Positions 49,601 through 59,084 are shown, counted from the stretch's first letter. The stretch is 64,000 bases of DNA from Flavobacteriales bacterium (GCA_016710685.1 JADJVC010000006.1:851286-915285); one strand, 5' to 3'. Notes: generated from the letters alone by a model not told the origin. Numbers and translations are program-made.

Positions 49601-50312
49601 AATTCACGCAATTGTTATCGTCGATCAGGTTCAACTGAACGACATATTCCCCGGGGATGCTGAAGCTGTGTGATGAGGTTGGGCCATTCGCCGTCGTTCC
49701 GTCATCGAAGACCCATTCGTAGGATGTAATGTTGAACCCAGCTGCTGCGAACGAACCGCTTCCATCGAACGAAATGACCTCATTCGCGCAGACCAAGGCC
49801 GGTGTTGATTCGCTCATTACCGCCACCGCAGTTGGCCGATCGCACGGAGTGAAGCAGGTGATGGTCGCGGCAAAATCACCCGTACCGGTATTGTTGGAGG
49901 TGAACCGAACGGTCAGGCAACCAGTAGGGTTGAACGTTGTGGCCGAGACGACCAGGCCGGACAACTGCACACCCGTATAAGAGCCAAGGAACGTCGCCCC
50001 CGTGCTGTTACCATCCCAAATGCTGATCTGGTCCCAAGAGTTCTGCGCTCCCGCAGTGCTCAGGTTAAAAACCACCCACTGCAAGGAGATCCCGTCACCG
50101 GGATTGTTGGGACAGATCACCACCGTGTGGTTTTCGTTGTTCCCATATTGGCCGCTTGGCCCCCCTGTATCCTCCAATACACCGGCACAAGCATCTATTG
50201 CCCCAGCGGCAATGCTGAACTGCTGCGCGCTGATCGGGCCGGCAAGGAACAGTACGGACGAAACCAGCCAAGTTCGAACCAACGCGGGGGTACGGAGGTA
50301 TGGTTTGATCAT
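46650..50312 (-). CDS. T9SS type B adhesin, smaller paralogue of the giant adhesin
   Basis: This intact 1220-residue protein has the same order of parts as its neighbour: a signal peptide (LVSSVLFLAGPISAQ), a CUB-like domain (CAGVLEDTGGPSGQYGNN, SIWDGNSTGATFLG), PKD (YEWVFDDGTTANGP, SHSFSIPGEYVVQLNL), a P-domain (CVSMEHSFLGDLVLSVTCP, LDLWGADNGFICNW) and a jelly-roll-like segment (LQLNEAFGDTWNGG). It has only one of the 79-residue modules (TNNVLIVCAGEPVFF to ATADLDITI). SprB-like segments (AVCYLYCDGTAQATVTG, PVTCSGDCDGVITIHD) and a CHU_C end (VYIPNSFTPDCDGLNETWG, FGTVTLMK) follow. The start MIKPYLRTP at 50312 is preferred over 50336. It was presumably the donor or sister of the giant gene by tandem duplication, and should be a T9SS-exported surface protein. 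Confidence 0.9.
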   Translation of the reverse strand: MIKPYLRTPALVRTWLVSSVLFLAGPISAQQFSIAAGAIDACAGVLEDTGGPSGQYGNNENHTVVICPNNPGDGISLQWVVFNLSTAGAQNSWDQISIWDGNSTGATFLGSYTGVQLSGLVVSATTFNPTGCLTVRFTSNNTGTGDFAATITCFTPCDRPTAVAVMSESTPALVCANEVISFDGSGSFAAAGFNITSYEWVFDDGTTANGPTSSHSFSIPGEYVVQLNLIDDNNCVNSNVVDLQVLVSTTPVFNGTIESLETCLGASVALSAIVTPVTWTGIPEANFGGGVYLPDDVGTPFTSDLEFTQFNPGQLVTGVGDILSMCVSMEHSFLGDLVLSVTCPNGQNIIFHQQGGGGTYIGGANDGDSNANPVAGTCWDYCWSPTATWGTWEQSSTGGSSPNTMSGGTPPNQSLIPGTYSSLQPFTNLIGCPLNGTWTFTSLDLWGADNGFICNWSINFNPAIIPAVTQFTPDLGLTDPDSAFWVGPDLVFDPSNPLNATATLTAPGTYPYSFFIVDNFGCTYDTTISVTVLPQMVIDAGPDIVLCSNALPMAGVVVANGPPTNCVWVLQLNEAFGDTWNGGANLAVTIAGVTTNYAITTNGTTTQTINLNVSTGASIVLQFTAGTIWNNENSFQLFDDLGTSVYQSPQGPPTGVSWSGTISCGGGSSPTVWEWTPVTGLTDPTDPLTDVYVSQPTWFYLTAYPVGSPACAVMDSVLVSPDPSIDAGTNNVLIVCAGEPVFFMTDSLGGTPDAGGVWTSSGGAVVPNAFDPNTGATDLYTYTVTSAAGCVATADLDITIIPADDPTCCGIADAGPSRISCNLTNLLTATRGNTGVGVWTGPPGAVFADPLADSTTVTMPAGMGGTHKFYWTEDDQAFCYLRDSVLMTFTDTILISFTHTDAVCYLYCDGTAQATVTGGNAAVDFQFDWSSGDQGPGMDQVTGLCAGSYILDITDDNGCLGSNEVLIDQPVLLQIDSLVKVPVTCSGDCDGVITIHDAQAVDFSFDDGATWTAINTITDACERLYPLRIRDAAGCVGTQYTTVVGPPLVVADFEWNPIPANVDDPRIWFANTSAGAQSFTWDIGGLMTTSDVNPEFRFSEKEPGSYEVCLLASNYNECADSICKTVTIEDVLFVYIPNSFTPDCDGLNETWGLSANIPAMTRFQLQIFDRWGQVIFETEDPSEHWDGGTQKTDVYVYHMEYEIANTEVAKELFGTVTLMK

Positions 50313-50425
50313 AGAGAAGGAAATATCGGTAGTCAAGGCCAGGTTAGAAGCATGACGGTCGGGTGAAGCATGCCGTCAGGATGATGCACGGACGATCCGA
50401 ATGGTTGCCCGCTAGTACAAAAATA

Positions 50426-50450
50426 GGGACCCGGCTTTTCAGCCGGGCCC
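50426..50450 (-). terminator. Terminator of the membrane PKD gene
   Basis: GGGACCCGGCT pairs with AGCCGGGCCC around TTTC, with one mismatch. On the minus strand the stem is followed by CTATTTTTG. It lies 26 bases past the stop at 50476, so the adhesin gene that follows probably needs its own promoter. Confidence 0.75.
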
Positions 50451-50475
50451 GAACCGTTCTGGAGAGAATTCACGA

Positions 50476-51717
50476 TCAGCGCAGTAGGCTTACCGTACCG
50501 TTATACGTCCCACCCAACTTTTCACCATCCTTCATCTCAACCATCCAAACGTAGTCGCCAGGAGCGCATGCCTCACCCCGACCTCCAACGCGCCCATTCC
50601 ATGGCCGCTGCACATCGCTGGATTCGAAGATCAGTTGGCCTGTCACCGGATCATGCACGGTGAAGTGGAATTTCACTCCCAGTGTCTTTAGTGCATCAGG
50701 AATGAAACTATCCTCCACGCCATCGGCATTCGGGGAAAATGTCTTTGCCGCAAGCAAGTTGTAGTCCTCTTCGATCCGTACCACCTTTTCGATACGGTCA
50801 GTGCAACCGGCCCCATTCGTCACAACCACGCTAGCCGTATACACCCCTTGTTTCTTATACACATGGCTGGGGTGCGGTACCGTGGTCGTGTTTCCGTCCC
50901 CAAAATCCCAGAGATAGGATCGTCCGCCCATGCTCCGGTTCTCGAAGTGCACCGAAGGGATGGTGTTGTCATACTCCTGCTTCAGGAAGTTGAATGCCGC
51001 ATCCGGGGTTTCATGGATCACGATCACATCCGAGACCGGCTTGTTATGGATCGTACCTCCGCCAACGCTTGAGTGTGAGAGCATGACCTCGAACCGTCCA
51101 GCTTTGGAGAAAGTGTGCGCAGGGGTCACATCCTTTGAAAAGCTCCCATCACCGAAATTCCACAGGATATTGCCCTGGTTGGGGAGGTTGTCCACCATGA
51201 ATTCGATCGTTGTACCGGGGCAACCTTCGGTCACGCTCGGGCGTATCCCGATCTCACCCTTGTTACCAGGGGCTGGAGCTACAACAGCGGATGCGGTCGG
51301 CTTCGGTTCATCGGGGAGTCCGCTCGCCTTCACCGCCGTGGTCAGTACCTCCTTCTTGGCAACTTCCGCGGATACGAGTTGATGATCCGATACAGGTGCC
51401 TCCCTCTTGGTCGATGCAGGAATGCCCATACTTGGACGGGTCGGTCCCTCGGACGGGGTGGCCGGGGAGGTCTCCACAACGGTGGAGCCTGAGCTGATCT
51501 GCCCTTCGGTGTTGGTGAGTATGTAGAGCGTTGTGGCCAAGGCCAATGCTCCTCCGAACAACAACAGGATCAAACTGGCGGTGGATCGGGCGCCCTTTCC
51601 ATTGGACTTTCCAAGCTCACGCTCCAACAAGGTCCAGTCCGCCGAGTTGTACGGCACTTCAAAGGATTCAAGTGAATCCTTCAACGAGCGCTCGAATGTT
51701 TCGGGTCCTTTCTTCAT
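50476..51717 (-). CDS. Single-pass membrane protein with two PKD domains and a type-B-like C-terminus, possible anti-sigma or sensor
   Basis: The 413-residue protein starts with a cytoplasmic helix-rich segment: FERSLKDSLESFEVPYNSAD then WTLLERELGK. The W-x-x-L-E-x-x-L pattern is common in proteins encoded next to ECF sigma genes of Bacteroidota. One membrane helix follows (about 46-67, SLILLLFGGALALATTLYIL), then a Pro/Thr linker. Two PKD domains come next (ILWNFGDGSF, AHTFSKAGRFEV; YLWDFGDGNTT, SHVYKKQGVYTASVVV). The CHU_C-like end has KTFSPNADGVEDSFIPD, DPVTGQLIFESSD and GTYNGTVSLLR. There is no cleavable signal peptide, so the T9SS-type tail would stay fixed in the inner membrane facing the periplasm. 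Only 9 bases separate it from the sigma gene, so the two form an operon. Confidence 0.75.
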   Translation of the reverse strand: MKKGPETFERSLKDSLESFEVPYNSADWTLLERELGKSNGKGARSTASLILLLFGGALALATTLYILTNTEGQISSGSTVVETSPATPSEGPTRPSMGIPASTKREAPVSDHQLVSAEVAKKEVLTTAVKASGLPDEPKPTASAVVAPAPGNKGEIGIRPSVTEGCPGTTIEFMVDNLPNQGNILWNFGDGSFSKDVTPAHTFSKAGRFEVMLSHSSVGGGTIHNKPVSDVIVIHETPDAAFNFLKQEYDNTIPSVHFENRSMGGRSYLWDFGDGNTTTVPHPSHVYKKQGVYTASVVVTNGAGCTDRIEKVVRIEEDYNLLAAKTFSPNADGVEDSFIPDALKTLGVKFHFTVHDPVTGQLIFESSDVQRPWNGRVGGRGEACAPGDYVWMVEMKDGEKLGGTYNGTVSLLR

Positions 51718-51726
51718 GATCCTCCG

Positions 51727-52407
51727 TTAATTGAGCTTGTGCTCCTTTCTCAGGAGCTTGATCAAATTCTGTTTTGCCTTCGCCAGGTTGCTCTTGGACG
51801 TGCCGATGTTGATCCCGAGCAGATCGGCGATCTCCTTATGGGTCAATTCCTCGAACACGTACAGGTTGAAGACAGTTCGATAGGCCGGAGTGAGCTTTTG
51901 CATGGCATTGATCACATCCGCTGGTTTCAGTTCCCAGTGGTCATCATCGTTCTCTTCGGCGATGATGTCCTCCGCGTCCTGGTCAACGAAATCCTCGATG
52001 CTGCGTTCCTCACCAAGCAACAGGTAGGCATTCTTACTGCGCCGAAAGTGGTCGATCGCTGTATTGACAATGATCCGCCGGATCCAACCCTCGAAGGAGC
52101 CAGCCCGGTTGAACTTTTCCATGCTGTGGAACACCTTGATGAACCCATCCTGGAGTATGTCCTTGGCCTGGTCCGTGTTCTTGGTGTAGCGCATGCATAC
52201 CGCCATCATTTTACCATAGAACAACTCGTACACGCGCTGTTGGGAGCGCCGTTCCCCACCCAAGCAGCCATCGATCAGGTCCAGGTGGGCCTGATCCGGT
52301 CCTTCCGAGTTGACCCACGAAAGGGTCAAGCGCGGCAGGGTATGTCCGGATGTGGATACGGAAGCCAAGGCATGGGCAGTTGGAGCCGGTAAGATAGCCA
52401 TACGCAT
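51727..52407 (-). CDS. ECF-type RNA polymerase sigma-70 factor
   Basis: The product of about 226 residues carries region 2 (ERRSQQRVYELFYGKMMAVC, then DQAKDILQDGFIKVFHSMEK and GSFEGWIRRIIVNTAIDHFR). Region 4 follows (TPAYRTVFNLYVFEELTHKE, IADLLGINIGTSKSNLAKAK). No region 3 is visible, as expected for ECF factors. The start is uncertain: ATG 52407 or 52401 leaves about 30 unusual residues before region 2. A long acidic linker (DQDAEDIIAEENDDDHWEL) separates the two regions. ECF factors of this group are usually held by a partner membrane protein, and the downstream PKD gene is the obvious candidate here. Confidence 0.93.
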   Translation of the reverse strand: MRMAILPAPTAHALASVSTSGHTLPRLTLSWVNSEGPDQAHLDLIDGCLGGERRSQQRVYELFYGKMMAVCMRYTKNTDQAKDILQDGFIKVFHSMEKFNRAGSFEGWIRRIIVNTAIDHFRRSKNAYLLLGEERSIEDFVDQDAEDIIAEENDDDHWELKPADVINAMQKLTPAYRTVFNLYVFEELTHKEIADLLGINIGTSKSNLAKAKQNLIKLLRKEHKLN

Positions 52408-52506
52408 GCTCAAGACGCAGGACTTGGGGGAGGGATGCCTGCGGCCTGCGATTTTCTGGATCGACCCCATTTATGGCCGTTCCCGCAAGCCTGGCCGGTG
52501 AGTGCT

Positions 52507-52514
52507 TAATTTCG
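52507..52514 (+). promoter_or_regulatory. Possible -7 box of mdh
   Basis: TAATTTCG fits TAnnTT[CT]G and lies 80 bases before the mdh ATG. No good -33 TTG was found. Confidence 0.3.
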
Positions 52515-52594
52515 CCACCGCGCAGCGTGTGGGCGACCACTAGTGAAGCGCGGCCGTCCATTCACGATCATTGATACTTAACAGTTAGAACAGG

Positions 52595-53539
52595 ATGAAA
52601 GTCACTGTGGTTGGGGCTGGCAATGTGGGCGCAACCTGCGCCGATGCCGTTGCCCGTTGGGAGCTCGCCAATGAAGTGGTGCTGCTCGACATCAAGGAAG
52701 GGTTCGCAGAAGGCAAGGCCTTGGATATTTGGCAGACCGCCCCCATCAATCTTTTTGATTCACGGCTGGTCGGATCGACCAACGATTACTCCAAGACTGC
52801 AGGAAGTGATGTCGTGGTGATCACGAGTGGCCTACCGCGCAAGCCGGGCATGAGTCGTGACGACCTGATCGCCACCAACGCGGCGATCGTAAAGAGCGTT
52901 ACCGAGAATGTGGTCAAGCATTCACCGGAAGCCATCATCATCGTGGTGAGCAATCCCCTCGACGTGATGACCTACTGTGCATACATCAACGGCAAACTTC
53001 CCAGTCAACGGGTCTTTGGTATGGCCGGGATCCTGGACACGGCCCGCTATCGTGCGTTCCTGGCGACCGAATTGAACGTCAGCCCGAAGGACATCCAGGC
53101 GGTGCTGATGGGTGGGCACGGCGATACCATGGTGCCTTTGCCGCGCTACACCACGGTTGGCGGGATCCCCGTAACGGAGCTGATCGACGCCGACAAGTTG
53201 GATGCGATCGTGGAGCGGACGAAGAAGGGTGGTGGCGAGATTGTGAACTTGCTTGGAACGAGTGCCTGGTATGCACCGGGAACCGCTGCAGCGCAGATGG
53301 TGGAGTCCATCGTGCGCGACCAGCGCCGGGTATTCCCTTGCTGTGTTTGGTTGCAAGGGGAGTACGGCCTCAAGGACATCTATATGGGTGCACCGGTGAT
53401 CCTTGGAAAGAACGGCGTGGAGCGGATCATCGAGTTGAAGCTGAACACGGAGGAAATGGCCATGCTCAATGCAAGTGCCATCGCGGTGAAGGAAGTGATG
53501 GATGTACTGGACAAGATGAACAGCGGCGTCACTGCCTGA
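52595..53539 (+). CDS. mdh: Malate dehydrogenase
   Basis: Mdh interconverts malate and oxaloacetate with NAD in the TCA cycle. The 314-residue LDH-like enzyme has the N-terminal Rossmann motif VTVVGAGNVGATCADAVARW and the adenosine-binding Asp (VVLLDIKEGFAEGKALDI). Substrate-loop arginines lie in GLPRKPGMSRDDLIATN, and VSNPLDVMTY holds a cofactor contact. Catalytic His is in LMGGHGDTMVPLPRYTTVGG, with RYRAFLATELNVSPKDIQAV before it. The Arg-Lys-Pro-Gly loop marks malate rather than lactate specificity. It starts at the ATG 52595, divergent from the sigma operon, and ends at a strong bidirectional terminator. Confidence 0.98.
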   Translation: MKVTVVGAGNVGATCADAVARWELANEVVLLDIKEGFAEGKALDIWQTAPINLFDSRLVGSTNDYSKTAGSDVVVITSGLPRKPGMSRDDLIATNAAIVKSVTENVVKHSPEAIIIVVSNPLDVMTYCAYINGKLPSQRVFGMAGILDTARYRAFLATELNVSPKDIQAVLMGGHGDTMVPLPRYTTVGGIPVTELIDADKLDAIVERTKKGGGEIVNLLGTSAWYAPGTAAAQMVESIVRDQRRVFPCCVWLQGEYGLKDIYMGAPVILGKNGVERIIELKLNTEEMAMLNASAIAVKEVMDVLDKMNSGVTA

Positions 53540-53554
53540 TCAAGCCCTCGATCA

Positions 53555-53593
53555 AACAAGAAAGGCGTTGCAGTGTGCAACGCCTTTCTTGTT
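53555..53593. terminator. Bidirectional terminator between mdh and the FG-GAP gene
   Basis: An 18-bp perfect stem (53555-53572 with 53576-53593) encloses only three bases. The distal part of each arm is TTTCTTGTT-like, so both convergent genes can end here. Confidence 0.93.
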
Positions 53594-53607
53594 TGGCACC
53601 GACCATC

Positions 53608-55773
53608 TCAGCGGTCCCCATGTGCGACCACCAATCGTTGCGTGGCCGTAGGTGCCGGTCCTTCCAGGCGGATGAGGTACGTGCCGCTGGCAATGCCCGA
53701 CAGGTCCAAGTTGGTCTTGGGCCCAGTTGAGGTGGTCCTAAGCACGACCTGCCCGAGCACATCGCGAAGTACCCATTGACCGGTCGATACTGCCTGGCCA
53801 AGGTTGATCGCCACTTGTCCGTTCCCTGGGTTCGGAGAAATGGTAAACGACGCCTGGCTGTTCACGCGGGCTGCGATCCCGGAAACGGCATCGCTTCGCC
53901 AGAAGGAAAGCCCCCCACGAAAATTTCCGAGCACCAGATCCAAAATACCATCACCGGTAAAGTCGTACAGGCACAGGCCTGTGCGTGCGCCTTCGTGAAG
54001 ATCGAGAAAGGTGCTGTCGAGCAAGGTCCAGCTACCATTGATGTTCCCCTTCGATCCCACCATAGTGGTACAGCCAGCCGGATTCGGAGCCCAGCAGGAT
54101 CTCTCGTTGACCTGAGGTATTCCGGAAAATGAACGGGACAGAGAACCCGGTCACGTTCCAGTATTCCACCGTACTTACCCCGCCGAGGTCTTCATTCATA
54201 AGCGTCCATGACGGAGTTGTGGAATTCCCGTGTTGTCAGTGATATTGGCTTGTTCCAATTGGAACTGCGCAACCGGGCCGGTCGCAGTGTTCCTGAAGAA
54301 GTGCATGCGTCCTTGAAGGTCGCCCACGTACATGTCCTTGTCCCCGTCTCCGTCCACATCGGAGAAAGCGGGATACATGCTGGCGCCGATCCCACTGGTC
54401 GAAAGGCCCAAGTAGTCATCGGTCACCAGGTCGAACGCCGGCTGGCTTGCCGTTCCGATGTTGATCAGTAGAGCGATCTTGCCTACGTACAAGCCGCCAC
54501 TTGCGTAGTATCCATGGTTGGCAACGAGCAGGTCCATGAGTCCATCACCGTTCTGGTCGAAGGGCACTGGATAGGCCCCCTCTCCAAGTTCGATGGATCG
54601 ATCTTGAAAGAGGTTCCGTTGCTCCAGTTCGAACTGCGGGGCGAGGTCCGTCCCATTGTTGCGGTAATACCACAAGCTCTCGTAATCATGGGCCAACGAG
54701 GTCGCATTCGGGCAGACGAGCAAATCCTTGCTCCCATCCTTATCGATATCCAGGTGAAAGCCTGCCGGAAAGATCGGAAGGTCCACAGGGACATTGTCCA
54801 CAGGGAATATGGAATCCTTTGCCGTCATGATCGCGCTCGAGGCTGTTCCTCCGTTATAGAGCGCCACCAAATTGTTGTAGGAGATGTCACCCAGCAACAG
54901 GTCCATGTCCCCATCCCCGTCGAGGTCCAAGGGGGTGACCGAGCTTCCGGCATGGGCCTGCGTCTTGTTGGTCGCCGCACCGACTTCGTTCAAACGCATC
55001 GCTTCACCGCCCCCATCGATTTCCGGAGCGGGGACGTTGAATGAGCAGGGTACATTCAGTGTAACGGAGTTATTGCTGAAGTTCTCGGCGAAGTAGCCCC
55101 AGCACTTGTTGCGGATCTCGAATTTCAAACTGTCGCAATTCCCGTAGAGCTCCATGCTCAGGTTCCGATGGTACTCGAGGTACGAGCCCAACAATTGGAA
55201 GGTGAGAACATCCAGGTCCCCGTCCCCGTCCACATCCACGATCCCCGGAAGATCCACCTGCGAAATGAACAGGTTGGCGATGGAGCCGGCACCGGACGGG
55301 GATACATAGTTGGAGCGCACTTGCTGTGAGACGAGTTCGAACGAGGGCGCGTTGGCAGTACTGGTGTTCTTGTGCACGGAAAAGCCGGCGTTGGAGTAGC
55401 TGAAGATGTCTTCCTTGCCATCACAATTGTAGTCCCGGAAAAGAACCCAGTCATGGAGCCTGTTGAAGGGGTAGATCACGTCGAACGCGCGCGAGACCCT
55501 GTATCCCATGAGCCCCGGTTCGCCGGTATTCAGCAGGGTCTGCAGGGTGTTGGAAAATCGATCGAAGATGACCACGTCCTTCAGGCCATCCTGATCAAGG
55601 TCCACCAGCCCCACTTGCCCGTAGTTGATCCCGCCGGACCATGCGAGGTCGAGTTGAATGTTCTGCCGCTGCACGGGGATGCTTCCATCGAAGAAGAGGT
55701 CCCATTGAGCTGAACTCCCTACGGATGGTAGGATCGCGGCAAGGAAAAGGTAGGGGCGGAGCCGATCGGTCAT
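53608..55773 (-). CDS. FG-GAP repeat protein with T9SS type A sorting domain (two frameshifts)
   Basis: Joined frames give about 720 residues. A signal peptide (MTDRLRPYLFLAAILPSVGS) precedes at least seven FG-GAP blades with calcium-type loops: DLDQDGLKDV, DYNCDGKEDI, DVDGDGDLDV, DLDGDGDMDL, DIDKDGSKDL, DQNGDGLMDL and DVDGDGDKDM. An eighth loop (DFTGDGILDL) lies after the second shift. The last 80 residues are a type A sorting domain (ISPNPGNGQVAINLG, LRDVLGQVVLRTTS, GTYLIRLEGP). The protein should fold as an integrin-alpha-like propeller, be exported by T9SS and bind calcium and perhaps polysaccharide or host surface. The frame breaks near 54228 (about GGAATTCCACAACTC) and 54050, and one-base repairs rejoin it. 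Start 55773 fits the signal peptide. Confidence 0.85.
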
Positions 55774-55935
55774 GTTCCGGAGGCCGAATTGGCAATTTGC
55801 CGCGTACGCAAAGGTCGTATACCTCTGCGGCCTCGGACAATGCCGATCTTCTGGTTGTCCATGGTTTGCTGTTCGCATGCAACCATGCGGACTGCCGCTA
55901 TAGGAACGGCCACTTCCGGGGTGGTACAACAACGC

Positions 55936-55943
55936 TATATTTG
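55936..55943 (+). promoter_or_regulatory. Bacteroidota -7 box of secDF
   Basis: TATATTTG is an exact match to TAnnTTTG and lies 33 bases before the secDF ATG. Confidence 0.5.
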
Positions 55944-55976
55944 CCGCCTCTTAAAAAGAAACCCCCCACTTCGGTC

Positions 55977-58900
55977 ATGCAGAATAGAGGCGCGCTATGG
56001 ATCTTCACCATCCTGTTGGCGCTTGCTTGCGCGTATCAATTGTCCTTCTCCTTCTTCACCTCTCGCTTGGAGAAGAAGGCACGCGCAGAAGCTGAACTGA
56101 AGGCGGATTCCTTAATGGACGCGAATAGCGGGGAGAAAATGGACCGCGGTTCATTGGTCCTTGACTTCGAGAACGCGATCCTTCGTTCACGCGGAGAGGA
56201 GAAGGTCTATCCTGTGTTGGGCTACACCTATCGCGAATGCAAGGAGAAGGAGATCAATCTCGGCCTGGACCTAAAAGGCGGGATGGCGGTCACCCTGGAG
56301 GTGAGCATTCCTGAACTTGTTGAGAACCTAAGTGAGAACAGCGCGGACCCCGGGTTCACGGCGGCCATGGCGAGCGCCCGCCAGCGCCAACGGTCCAGCG
56401 ATGCGGACTTCATCACGTTGTTCGGGGAGGAATACGAGAAGGTCCCGAACAAGGCACCGCTATCTGCGATCTTCTATTCACCGGACCGGCAGGCGATCTT
56501 CGAACGTGAGGGTTCCGATGCCGATTACCTGGATGCATTGCGGACCGAGGCTGAGGCTGCTTTGAACAACACGGAGCGGATCCTGCGGACACGTATCGAC
56601 AAGTTCGGTGTTGCGCAACCGAGCATTCAGAAACAGCAGTTCAGCGGGCGGATCATGATCGAACTCCCCGGTGTGAAGGACAAGGAGCGCGTTCGTCGTG
56701 TGCTTCAGAGCACTGCCAACCTGGAATTCTGGGAGACCTACGAGAATCCGGACATCGGTCCCGTGCTTGATCAAGTGAATGGACCGTTGAGCGCGATGCT
56801 CCATCCGGAGTTGGCTTCGGCGGATACCGCCAAGGCCGATACCCTCTCCACGGATGCGATGGTTGCGGATACGACCGCACTTGCTGATGATATTGCTGCT
56901 GCTGATACGTCGGACCTGGCTGGCGATAGCCTCGGTCTCCCGGTCGACTCGGCCGCTTTGCGTGCTGATGCTGAAAAGAAGGCACCGCTGGCCTCCAAGC
57001 TCATGCTCATGGTGGACCAGCGCGGATGGATGCGCGGACCGACGGTTGGCCGTGCCAACCTGAAGGATACCGCAGAGGTGAACCGTCTACTCGCGATGGA
57101 CGTCGTGAAGTCGGCGCTCCCAGTGGACGCCAAACTTGCCTGGGGCGCGAAGCATGAGGATGTGACCTTGGTCAATGGATCCGCCGCCCAGTTGTTGGAC
57201 CTGTACGTTCTTCAAGTACCACGTGGTGGGAAGCCCAAGTTGGACGGAAGTTCCATCAGCAGCGCCTCACAGGACTTCGATATGAAGGGTTCCGTGGAGG
57301 TGCGCATGCAGATGAATGCTGACGGGGCGCAGACCTGGAAGGTGATGACCGGTGATAACGTCGGCAAGAGCATCGCGATCGTCCTGGACGGACTGGTGTA
57401 CAGTGCACCAGTGGTTCAGGAGATCCTGGGCGGTCGTTCCAGCATCTCGCTTGGTTCCGGGAACCTGAACAAGCAGATCCAGGAAGCGGAGGATCTCGCG
57501 AACATTCTCAAGGCTGGTGCATTGCCAGCGCCTGCGCGGATCATCGACGAGACCGTTGTCGGCCCGTCCCTTGGTGAGAGAACGTGAATACGGGCTTGAA
57601 GTCCTTCCTGGTCGCGCTGCTGCTTGTGATGGTCTACATGGTGCTGTACTACGCCCGTGCCGGATGGGTGGCCGACCTGGCCTTGTTGGTGAACCTCTTT
57701 GTGCTGATCGGGTCCCTTGCTTCCCTGCAAGCCGCGCTGACCTTGCCCGGTATTGCCGGTATCGTCCTTACCATGGGTATGGCCGTGGATGCTAATGTGC
57801 TGATCTACGAACGTGTGCGTGAGGAATTGCGACACGGGAAGATGATGAAATCAGCGCTGGACCTGGGTTATAAAGGGGCGCTCACGGCGATCATCGACTC
57901 GAACGTCACCACGCTGATCATTGCGGTGATCCTGTTGATCTTCGGTTCGGGTCCCGTGCAGGGCTTCGCGGCTACGCTTGGGCTGGGTATCCTTACCTCG
58001 TTGTTCACGGCCCTGTTCCTCTCACGCTTGATCATCACCGGCCTGCTGGAAAAGGGCAAGAATTTCACAGTGTACAACAAGTGGAGCCAGAACATCTTCG
58101 TGAATGCGAATTATGACTTCATGAGCAAGCGGAAGGTGTTCTATGCCGTCAGTGGTCTGTTGATCGGCATTGGTCTTTTCTCCATGGTCACCAATGGGTT
58201 CAACTGGGGTGTCGACTTCAGCGGTGGCCGCACCTATGTGGTGAAATTCGATGCGGACGTGAACGTGGAGCAGGTGAGGAAGGTGTTGGAGCCCCGCTTT
58301 GTTGGTGCTGATGGCGTTCAGAGCACGGTCAACGTGAAGACCTATGGCGGTGACCGCCAATTGAAGATCACGACCAACTACCTGATCAACGAAGCGACTA
58401 CCGACGCGGACAAGGAGGTCGACGCGAAGTTGAACGAAGCATTGACGGAACTTGGCGGGACCTATGAAGTAGGGGAGTCGCGCAAAGTGGACCCGACCAT
58501 CAGTGACGACATCAGGACCAACGCCGTTATGTCGCTGGGCATCGCACTGTTGTTCATCTTCATCTACATCGCCATCCGGTTCCGCAACTGGCAGTTCGGG
58601 CTTGGGGTCTGCTCTCGTTGCTGCACGACGCACTTGTGGTGCTGGGTCTTTACTCGTTGCTGTACAAGGTGATGCCCTTCTCCTTGGAGATCGATGAGGC
58701 ATTCATCGCGGCCATCCTTACGGTGATCGGTTACTCGATCAACGATACCGTGGTCGTCTTTGACCGGATCCGCGAGTATCTGCGCGATCACAAGCGGGAG
58801 CCTTATGTCGTGGTGATCAACAAGGCCATCAACTCTACGTTGGGCCGAACAATGAACACCTCATTGACGACCTTGTTGGTTTTGCTGGTGATCTTCCTCT

Positions 58901-59037
58901 TCGGTGGCGTTTCCATCAAAGGCTTCGTCTTTGCTTTGTTGATCGGCATCGGTGTGGGTACCTATTCCTCGGTGTTCGTGGCGAGTTCGATCGTGGCGGA
59001 CCTGCTGAAGGGAAAGGATCCCGCGCGAACGGCCTGA
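55977..59037 (+). CDS. secDF: Fused protein translocase SecDF (two frameshifts)
   Basis: SecDF uses the proton gradient to pull exported proteins through SecYEG. Repaired, the protein is about 1020 residues. The first helix is GALWIFTILLALACAYQLSF. The SecD periplasmic domain follows, with LGLDLKGGMAVTLEVSIPEL and GRIMIELPGVKDKERVRRVL. An unusual low-complexity Ala/Asp/Thr-rich insert (about residues 280-335) is also there. The SecD membrane core has GMAVDANVLIYERVREELRH with the proton-carrying Asp, and the SecF core has SINDTVVVFDRIREYL. Breaks at about 57575 (GGTGAGAG for GGTGAGGAG) and about 58609 (one C missing in GGGGTCTGC) split it into three frames. A dedicated promoter and terminator flank it. 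Confidence 0.94.
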
Positions 59038-59060
59038 TCCATACGACTGCTCTGTTCAGG

Positions 59061-59082
59061 AAGTCCCGCCCCGGCGGGACTT
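59061..59082 (+). terminator. Terminator of secDF
   Basis: AAGTCCCGCC pairs perfectly with GGCGGGACTT around CC. The following CCTACTTTTG serves at once as the tail and as the tatA -7 box. Confidence 0.7.
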
Positions 59083-59084
59083 CC

